Source: GCA-2687515 sp002687515
GTDB taxonomy: Bacteria > Pseudomonadota > Alphaproteobacteria > Rhodospirillales > UBA2165
DNA: 12,033 nucleotides
Direction of reading: 5' to 3'
Assembly: GCA_030745835.1 (NCBI GenBank)
Contig: JASLNU010000089.1
Span: forward strand, 1 to 12,033
This document shows positions 7,586 to 12,033 of the stretch, piece after piece. The notes under the pieces were generated by a model. It was not told the DNA's origin, made no database searches, and saw only the letters and a list, made by a program, of their open reading frames with translations. Each line of letters starts with the position of its first letter. Position 1 is the stretch's first letter. The position numbers and the translations under genes are program-made.

Positions 7586-7653
7586 ATACTTCATAGGTGG
7601 AACGGTTATCCCGTGCACGCCGGCGGGGTGCCATCCCTTTTAATTACGCAATT

Positions 7654-8190
7654 TTAGTTGGCGAAAGTATCCAGGTTTTTTTCATACTGCTTGTTGAGAG
7701 GCTGAACCGTCTTGGCCGCCGACTTCAAAGCGATATCGTTCAGTTTTCTGGCTTGAGCCGACACCCGATTAACGGCTTTGTCGGCGGCTTCGCTTTGCAG
7801 GCTGATGAACTCGTCTGGCGTTTTCGCGGCGGCGAATTTGCCAGCCATTGTCACATTCTCGGCGAAGGCTTTCTTGGTGTAATCCATAACCTGCTGGGTG
7901 TAGGCGTTCCAACCTTGGTTGGCTTGCTTGGCGGCGCTGAAGGCCGCGGTCAGATTATCCTGAGCCAAATTGGCGGCCTGACCGAAACCGTTTTTAAAAG
8001 CGGCGGCCTGTTCGTCGGCATAGGCCTGGGTTTTATCCCAGCCTTCCTTCAGGGCGTCCTCACTCGTGGCGATCGCCGCATCAACAGCTTCGGCGCCTTG
8101 CGCGGCCAAATTCTCGGCGGCGTCCAAGGCGGCGTTCACGGCCTGCTCGGCGGCATCATATTGGGTGGTCTTTTTCTGTGCAGTCATCAT
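7654..8190 (-). CDS. phaP: Phasin (PHA granule-associated protein)
   Basis: Small amphipathic protein (178 aa) that coats PHA granules and controls their size and number. The N-terminal 70 residues are Ala-rich and helical. From about residue 75 comes the phasin-family helical region (AAFSAAKQANQGWNAYTQQVMDYTKKAF, FAAAKTPDEFISLQSE, and a tail with KSAAKTVQPLNKQYEKNLD). There are no membrane segments or cysteines. I chose ATG 8190 because AAGGA (8196-8200, minus strand) lies 5 bases before it; the adjacent ATG at 8187 has 8-base spacing and is equally possible. An in-frame ATG at 8259 would add 23 residues but would place coding sequence over the promoter and operator, so I rejected it. It is divergent from phaR across 170 bases of AT-rich regulatory DNA, and phaC follows on the same strand. 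Confidence 0.92.
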   Translation of the reverse strand: MMTAQKKTTQYDAAEQAVNAALDAAENLAAQGAEAVDAAIATSEDALKEGWDKTQAYADEQAAAFKNGFGQAANLAQDNLTAAFSAAKQANQGWNAYTQQVMDYTKKAFAENVTMAGKFAAAKTPDEFISLQSEAADKAVNRVSAQARKLNDIALKSAAKTVQPLNKQYEKNLDTFAN

Positions 8191-8215
8191 TTCAATCCTT
8201 TTGGCAGAAACTATT

Positions 8216-8230
8216 TTTTGCGCTGCAAAA
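8216..8230. promoter_or_regulatory. PhaR-type operator 1
   Basis: TTTTGC-GCT-GCAAAA is a perfect 6-bp inverted repeat with a 3-base spacer. It abuts the putative phasin -10 and covers its expected transcription start. TGC-rich sites are the known recognition sequences of PhaR regulators in Paracoccus and Rhodobacter. Assignment to the adjacent phaR is an inference. Confidence 0.65.
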
Positions 8231-8259
8231 TAAATAGTCGGTATAAAGGTCAATGTCAA
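8231..8259 (-). promoter_or_regulatory. Putative phasin (phaP) promoter
   Basis: On the minus strand a perfect TTGACA -35 (8254-8259) is followed after 17 bases by TATTTA (8231-8236), a weak -10 with 3 of 6 matches. The predicted start falls near 8224, the centre of operator 1. Operator 2 lies just upstream of the -35, so the promoter is bracketed by two palindromes, an arrangement suited to repression. Confidence 0.45.
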
Positions 8260-8264
8260 TGTTT

Positions 8265-8281
8265 ATTTTGCATTGCAAAAT
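8265..8281. promoter_or_regulatory. PhaR-type operator 2
   Basis: ATTTTGC-ATT-GCAAAAT is a perfect 7-bp inverted repeat, the strongest of the three copies. Its centre is 50 bases from operator 1. It lies upstream of the phasin -35 and directly abuts TATTAT (8282-8287), a candidate -10 for phaR, so it could regulate both directions. Confidence 0.68.
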
Positions 8282-8286
8282 TATTA

Positions 8287-8301
8287 TTTTGCGCCACAAA
8301 A
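8287..8301. promoter_or_regulatory. PhaR-type operator 3 (one mismatch)
   Basis: TTTTGC-GCC-ACAAAA is the same palindrome with one mismatch in the right arm. Its centre is 21 bases from operator 2, about two helical turns, so dimers could sit on the same DNA face. It overlaps the last base of the candidate phaR -10 (TATTAT, 8282-8287), as expected for autorepression. A further degenerate left half-site, ATTTTGTGCC, lies at 8309-8318. Confidence 0.55.
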
Positions 8302-8360
8302 GTCCTGGATTTTGTGCCATTATCAGGTTTCCACGTTCAAACTGATGAAAAGAGCGGCAA

Positions 8361-8960
8361 TTGACGGACGAAAAAGCCTCGGATACCGAACCATTGGTGA
8401 TCAAGAAATATGCCAATCGGCGCTTGTACAATGCGGCGGCGGGGGAATTCGTGACTCTGGCCGATCTCCATCAATTGGTGAAGGAAGAAGTGCCGTTTGT
8501 CGTCCAGGACGCCAAAAGCGGCAAGGATCTGACGGCCTCGGTATTGGCGCAAATCATCGCCGACGAGGAGAGCAAGGGCCACAACATGTTTTCCACCGAC
8601 TATCTGCGGCAGATCCTGAAACTGTATAGTGACGGGATCGGTCCGGAACTGAACCCGTTTCTTGAACAAAGCGTCGCTTTTTTCAACGCCAATCAGGAAC
8701 AGGCGGTCGAACAGTTCGGCCAATTGTTCGAGGGCGCCGACGCCATGGAAAAATTCGCCGAAATGGGGCGGCAGAATTTTGCGTTGTTTCAAAAGTCCAT
8801 GGGGGCATTTGCCGAAGCCGCCAAGGGATCGGATTTGCCTGACGAAGAGCCGCCGCAAGCCGCCGCCGAGCCAGCGAACCAAGAAGAAAGTGAAATCGAT
8901 GTGCTGCGGCGCGAGTTGGCGGAAATGCAGAAACGCCTTGAGACATTGTCCAAAAAATAG
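8361..8960 (+). CDS. phaR: PHA accumulation regulator PhaR (PHB_acc family)
   Basis: DNA-binding regulator that also senses PHA granules. It typically represses phasin genes and itself, and is released when polymer accumulates. The 199-aa protein has the PHB/PHA accumulation DNA-binding domain at about residues 12-75 (VIKKYANRRLYN, then FVTLADLHQLV and LTASVLAQII) and the PHB_acc repeat region at about 80-125. A Pro/Glu-rich linker (about 157-177) leads to a C-terminal coiled coil (about 178-197). The start is TTG at 8361. An in-frame stop at 8346-8348 excludes anything further upstream, and the next in-frame ATG would remove the conserved DNA-binding domain. Only weak purine-rich sequence (AAAAGAGCGG) precedes the TTG. 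It is followed 53 bases later by the phaJ-like gene, probably in one transcript. Confidence 0.94.
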   Translation: MTDEKASDTEPLVIKKYANRRLYNAAAGEFVTLADLHQLVKEEVPFVVQDAKSGKDLTASVLAQIIADEESKGHNMFSTDYLRQILKLYSDGIGPELNPFLEQSVAFFNANQEQAVEQFGQLFEGADAMEKFAEMGRQNFALFQKSMGAFAEAAKGSDLPDEEPPQAAAEPANQEESEIDVLRRELAEMQKRLETLSKK

Positions 8961-9013
8961 CGAACCGATTTTTTCCCCTCAGTTCTACGCTTAAAATTAT
9001 TGGAAATCACTTC

Positions 9014-9457
9014 ATGAACAACCAATCGAACGACATTGTTTTGCGCTACTTTGACGACGTTGCCGAGGGTGCGACCGGCGAATTCACCAAACAAGTGACC
9101 GAAGAAGATGTAATCGCCTTTGCCGGGATCACCGGCGACACCAATCCGGTGCATCTTGATAAAGCTTACGCCGCGACTTCAATATTCGGCCAGCGGATCA
9201 GCCACGGTATGCTGGTTGCCGGATTTATTTCGGCCGTTTTCGGACGCGTGTTTCCGGGGCCGGGTTGGATCTATGTCAATCAGTCCTTGAAGTTCAAAGC
9301 GCCGGTTTTCCTGGGGGATACGGTGACCGCCCAAGTGACGGTGACCAAATTGATCGACGGCAAGAATATGATCGAGTTCGACACGGTTTGCAAAGTCGGC
9401 GAAAAAATCGTGCTCGACGGTACCGCCACCTTGATGTCGCCGCAAAAGCCGGCCTAG
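9014..9457 (+). CDS. phaJ: MaoC-like (R)-specific enoyl-CoA hydratase (PhaJ-like)
   Basis: Hydrates trans-2-enoyl-CoA from beta-oxidation to (R)-3-hydroxyacyl-CoA, the substrate of PHA synthase. The 147-aa single hot-dog domain has the hydratase-2 motif FAGITGDTNPVH (residues 36-47), giving the catalytic pair Asp42 and His47 with the same spacing as Asp31/His36 of Aeromonas PhaJ, followed by ISHGML (62-67). ATG 9014 is preceded by a weak TGGAAA element about 7 bases upstream. Its place next to phaR and opposite phaP-phaC supports a role in PHA supply. MaoC proteins can also serve other pathways, so the symbol is a functional inference. It converges with the DapA-family gene, the two stop codons being only 24 bases apart. 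Confidence 0.88.
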   Translation: MNNQSNDIVLRYFDDVAEGATGEFTKQVTEEDVIAFAGITGDTNPVHLDKAYAATSIFGQRISHGMLVAGFISAVFGRVFPGPGWIYVNQSLKFKAPVFLGDTVTAQVTVTKLIDGKNMIEFDTVCKVGEKIVLDGTATLMSPQKPA

Positions 9458-9481
9458 GGCTCCCCGTTTGACGGCATCCAG

Positions 9482-10423
9482 TTATTCCGCCGCCGCCTGG
9501 GCGCCGTCCAGGCGGTAACCGTACTTTTTATCGAGTTCCAGGGCGCCCAGGATGTCGAGGCCGTTTTGCAGGGCTTCGCCTTCAAACCCGCGCAAGGGTT
9601 TGCGCAAGGGGCCGGCGGGCAGGCCGATGGCGCGCATCAGGCTCTTGATCGGAACCGGGTTGGTCACCGAATAGGCGTAGTGCAGCAGGTCCAGGTTGCG
9701 CAGCCATTCGGCGCGGCAAGCCATGGCGTCACCGTCGTCGCGCCACGGCTTGGAAATGATGGTGAATTCGCGTGGGATCAGGTTGCCGGTCATGTTGGCG
9801 GTGCCGTGCCCGCCCAACGCCATCAACGGCACCACCAGGCCGAGGTTCGGCGAACAGCAACACATCAGCGACATGTCGGGGGCGGCGGCGCACAACTGGG
9901 CTATCTGGCCGACCCGTGCCGTTGATTCCTTGAGCACCTCGAAACGGGGATGTTCGGCAATACGCAGCAGGTCCGGCGCCGTGAGATCGGTATTTACGCG
10001 CGGCGGATTGTTGTAGAATCCGAGCGGGATTTCCGAGGCGTCGGCGACTTCGAGGCAATATTGCACGATGTCGTCGTTGGAGGCACAGATATAAGCCGGC
10101 GCGGCGATAATCGCGCCGTCGGCGCCGTGGGCGCCGGCATAACGCACATAATCGATGGTGCCTTGCGTGTCTTGCCCGGTGCAGCCGTAATAAAGCGCCA
10201 TGCGGCCGGTTTTGAATTTGGCGGTTTTGGCGATGATCGACCGGCGTTCCTCGGGGCTGAGCATCGAGACCTCGCCGGTCGAACCCATGATCAGCACGGC
10301 GCGGGTGCCGTTTTCCTCTTGAAACTGCAACAGCGTGCGGAAACCGTCCAGGTCCACCGAACCGTCCTCGTTGAACGGCGTGATCAGTGCCACGAAAGAC
10401 CCTTCGATGCGATTGTTGTCCAT
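9482..10423 (-). CDS. DapA/NanA-family class I aldolase or lyase
   Basis: A (beta/alpha)8-barrel Schiff-base enzyme of the dihydrodipicolinate synthase/N-acetylneuraminate lyase family (313 aa, usual size about 290-320), acting on pyruvate or 2-keto acids. Key positions are present with constant offset from E. coli DapA: GSTGE (47-51) for the Thr44/Thr45 site, Tyr137 in GFYNNPPR for Tyr133, and the Schiff-base Lys165 in VLKES for Lys161. The YNNPPRVN motif and extended C-terminus differ from true lysine-pathway DapA, so a catabolic aldolase or dehydratase is more likely; the substrate cannot be named. MSLMCCCSPNLG, with three consecutive cysteines, is unusual. ATG 10423 has GAGGA at 8-base spacing on the minus strand; a TTG at 10438 would put the start upstream of that site, so I rejected it. 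It lies 135 bases downstream of the flavin oxidoreductase gene on the same strand, and the two may be co-transcribed. Confidence 0.85.
   Translation of the reverse strand: MDNNRIEGSFVALITPFNEDGSVDLDGFRTLLQFQEENGTRAVLIMGSTGEVSMLSPEERRSIIAKTAKFKTGRMALYYGCTGQDTQGTIDYVRYAGAHGADGAIIAAPAYICASNDDIVQYCLEVADASEIPLGFYNNPPRVNTDLTAPDLLRIAEHPRFEVLKESTARVGQIAQLCAAAPDMSLMCCCSPNLGLVVPLMALGGHGTANMTGNLIPREFTIISKPWRDDGDAMACRAEWLRNLDLLHYAYSVTNPVPIKSLMRAIGLPAGPLRKPLRGFEGEALQNGLDILGALELDKKYGYRLDGAQAAAE
9493..9515. repeat. Perfect 8-bp GC-rich inverted repeat near the convergent phaJ/dapA-like ends
   Basis: CCGCCTGG (9493-9500) and CCAGGCGG (9508-9515) with a 7-base loop lie inside the last codons of the DapA-family gene. 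On the plus strand a TTTTT run follows 9 bases later (9525-9529), so it could slow transcription coming from phaR-phaJ. The distance to the T-run is too long for a classical intrinsic terminator. Confidence 0.35.
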
Positions 10424-10558
10424 GGCCGAAATCCTCAATTTCTCAATGTCCGAACACCGCCGGCATCATAATTCCCGGCAGAGTGGCGTCAACTTGCGGC
10501 CTGCGATCTACCGATTAGGGGATTTTGCAGACCGGTTCGAAATTGTCCGACAACGCCC
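10424..10558. other. Intergenic region between the flavin oxidoreductase and DapA-like genes
   Basis: These 135 bases carry the GAGGA ribosome-binding site of the DapA-like gene and a weak GCCGG/CCGGC hairpin (about 10459-10479). They also hold a perfect short palindrome, TTGTC-C-GACAA (10543-10553), six bases beyond the oxidoreductase stop on the minus strand. No strong promoter or intrinsic terminator was recognised. Confidence 0.4.
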
Positions 10559-12010
10559 TTACTGCGCGGTGCCCAGCTCGGCCGCGTAGTCGGGAATCGC
10601 CGGGTCGATGCGCACGCTTTTCGACGGCACGCTCGCCCTGCCGACCGAATCGTAGGCTCGGATGTAGTAGCGGTACGGCATCCCGGCGAGGATCGCGCGG
10701 TCGGTCAATCTGCATCCCTTCACCGCCTCGATGATCTGCACCTGGCCGTCATCGTCGGCGCGGTAGACGTCATAGCCGGTTACCTCGCCCTCGGCCTTGG
10801 TCCATTCGAGCCGCGCCGTCCCGTCGCGAAGCTCAACGGCGAGACCGCCCTGGTCATCGCCCCACGATGGCGCATCGCCGTCGGCAGCGTCCGGCGGTGC
10901 CTGCCGCACGCCCTTCGGCCACAGAAAGCAGACGACCTCCTTGTGCTCGCCATCCAGCTTTTTGCAAACATTGCAATAGGTGCAGTGGACGATGCAGTCC
11001 ACCTCGCCACCCTGGACCTTGATCGGCCAATCGGGATCGGCCAGCAGGCCGCGGGCGATGCCGACGATATCGGCCTTGCCCTCGGCGATGATGCTGCGGG
11101 CATCCTCGGGATTCGAATTCTTGCCGGCGCTAACGATCGGCACCTGGTACCCCTTGCTGTTGATGAAGGATTTGATTTCGGCGGCGTAGGCGACGTGCAG
11201 CATGGCCGGATACCAATCGCCGGCCATGCAGCGGTCGCCCGAATATCCGGTGTAGGGATAGACGATCTCGCCCTCCTTATGGACCGCGTCCTCGAACTTG
11301 CCGCCGACCGACAGGGAAATGTAGTCAACGCCGAGCTGCGCCAAACGAAGCGCGATCAGCTTGGCCTCCGATACCGTGTAGCCGTCCTTGATATATTCGT
11401 CGGCGAGGATGCGGATGCCGACCGGGTAATCGTCGCCCACCTTGCGGCGCACATCGGCCATCACCCGGCCGACCATGCGCAGGCGGCCCTCCAGGGTGCG
11501 GCCGGTATATTCGTCGCGCCGCGGATTCAGCCGGGAAAGAGAGGAGGCCAGGGTGTAGGCATGGGCGGCGTGCAGTTCGATACCGTCATAGCCGGCCTCG
11601 CGGGCACGCACCGCGGCATTGCCGAACTGCTCGATGATCTGATCGATCTCTTCGCTGGAAAGCAGGTCGAGGGTCTGGCGCCAGCCCGACCGCGCCAGCT
11701 TCATGAAGTGGATGATCTGCGGCACGACCTTGGAATCGGAGGTGTCGTGAACCCTTTTGGTGAGCTCGGCGTGGCCGGCGGTGAATTGGTCCTCGCTGAT
11801 GCGCAGCAACGGGCCGGATTTGGCGCTGTGCACCGCCATCGCCTCGACGACAATCAATCCGACGTTGCCCGCCGCGTAGCGGACATAACGGTCGATGATG
11901 TCCTGGTTGACGTGCCCGTCTTCGCCTGAAAGCCGGGTCACCATGGCGGGCACCAGAATTCGATTGGGAATGACCATGCCGTTGATGTCCAGCGGTTCGA
12001 ACAGGTCCAT
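10559..12010 (-). CDS. Old-yellow-enzyme-type NADH:flavin oxidoreductase with Fe-S motif and C-terminal FnIII-like domain
   Basis: FMN-binding TIM-barrel oxidoreductase (483 aa) related to 2,4-dienoyl-CoA reductase and trimethylamine dehydrogenase. Barrel residues 1-335 include ELHAAHAYTLASSLS (145-159, with His147/His150), RDEYTGRTLE, GVDYISLSVGG and VGIARGLLADPDWP. Next come Cys343, 346, 349 and 361 (CxxCxxC-x11-C), closely matching the [4Fe-4S] ligands Cys345/348/351/364 of trimethylamine dehydrogenase. Large relatives continue with an FAD/NAD(P)-binding half of about 300 residues. Here that half is missing, replaced by a linker (362-387) and a fibronectin type III-like domain at about 388-468 (RLEWTKAEGEVTGYDVYRAD, then YRYYIRAYDSVGRASVPS). 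Electrons must come from a separate partner or a direct donor. ATG 12010 has AAGGAG (12018-12023, minus strand) at 7-base spacing; an upstream TTG at 12016 is less likely. The substrate is unknown. Confidence 0.87.
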   Translation of the reverse strand: MDLFEPLDINGMVIPNRILVPAMVTRLSGEDGHVNQDIIDRYVRYAAGNVGLIVVEAMAVHSAKSGPLLRISEDQFTAGHAELTKRVHDTSDSKVVPQIIHFMKLARSGWRQTLDLLSSEEIDQIIEQFGNAAVRAREAGYDGIELHAAHAYTLASSLSRLNPRRDEYTGRTLEGRLRMVGRVMADVRRKVGDDYPVGIRILADEYIKDGYTVSEAKLIALRLAQLGVDYISLSVGGKFEDAVHKEGEIVYPYTGYSGDRCMAGDWYPAMLHVAYAAEIKSFINSKGYQVPIVSAGKNSNPEDARSIIAEGKADIVGIARGLLADPDWPIKVQGGEVDCIVHCTYCNVCKKLDGEHKEVVCFLWPKGVRQAPPDAADGDAPSWGDDQGGLAVELRDGTARLEWTKAEGEVTGYDVYRADDDGQVQIIEAVKGCRLTDRAILAGMPYRYYIRAYDSVGRASVPSKSVRIDPAIPDYAAELGTAQ

Positions 12011-12033
12011 GATCAATCTCCTTGCATCAACTG

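Noticed and set aside
7654..8259. Longer phasin start at 8259
   Set aside because: The extra 23 residues are unlike phasins and would cover the promoter and operator 1. AAGGA correctly positions ATG 8190 or 8187.
8216..8301. CRISPR-like or tandem repeat array
   Set aside because: The units are short palindromes with unequal spacing (50 and 21 bases) in a divergent promoter region, which fits operators, not an array.
8345..8629. ATG at 8345 as a phaR start
   Set aside because: It is in another frame whose product shows no similarity to PhaR.
10943..11929. 328-residue plus-strand frame opposite the flavin oxidoreductase
   Set aside because: Its composition reflects antisense translation of the OYE gene; there is no motif and no ribosome-binding site.

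Overview
The window looks like chromosome of an alphaproteobacterium, probably Rhodospirillales-like. It has moderately high GC, a class I PHA synthase with PhaR and a phasin, and a TRAP-type carboxylate transporter. The taxonomic call is an inference from gene content; there is no rRNA to confirm it. No tRNA, rRNA, CRISPR array, transposase or phage gene is recognisable.

Layout. (1) 1-486: a left edge of uncertain content runs into the C-terminal half of a TRAP small permease (dctQ) that has lost its first two membrane segments. (2) 486-1892: an intact TRAP large permease (dctM), coupled by a TGATG overlap. (3) 1893-2108: an intergenic region with a plausible promoter, a perfect 8-bp hairpin and a long-range inverted repeat. 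(4) 2109-5493: a two-gene operon with an 8-base overlap. It encodes a cytoplasmic molybdopterin enzyme of the pyrogallol-phloroglucinol transhydroxylase (AthL/AthS) type, with a catalytic subunit and an iron-sulfur subunit ending in a Cna-B-like beta domain. (5) 5553-9457: a polyhydroxyalkanoate (PHA) locus. phaC and a phasin gene are on the minus strand. phaR and a phaJ-like enoyl-CoA hydratase are divergent on the plus strand. Three TTTTGC-N3-GCAAAA palindromes lie between phasin and phaR. (6) 9482-12010, minus strand: an old-yellow-enzyme oxidoreductase with an Fe-S cysteine motif and an unexpected C-terminal fibronectin-III-like domain, followed by a dihydrodipicolinate synthase/N-acetylneuraminate lyase family protein.

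How the parts fit. The PHA block is a self-contained module. PhaJ draws (R)-3-hydroxyacyl-CoA from beta-oxidation, PhaC polymerises it, the phasin coats the granule, and PhaR probably represses the phasin gene and its own gene through the palindromes. phaC has a separate promoter with a different operator-like inverted repeat. The TRAP genes and the AthLS-like pair may form a catabolic unit for a small organic acid or (poly)phenol, but the substrate is not visible in the sequence.

The most novel item is the AthLS-like enzyme. Its small subunit keeps all sixteen cysteines for four [4Fe-4S] clusters, whereas the characterised AthS is reported to have three. This suggests a true redox enzyme rather than a redox-neutral transhydroxylase. 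The second is the flavin oxidoreductase/FnIII fusion.
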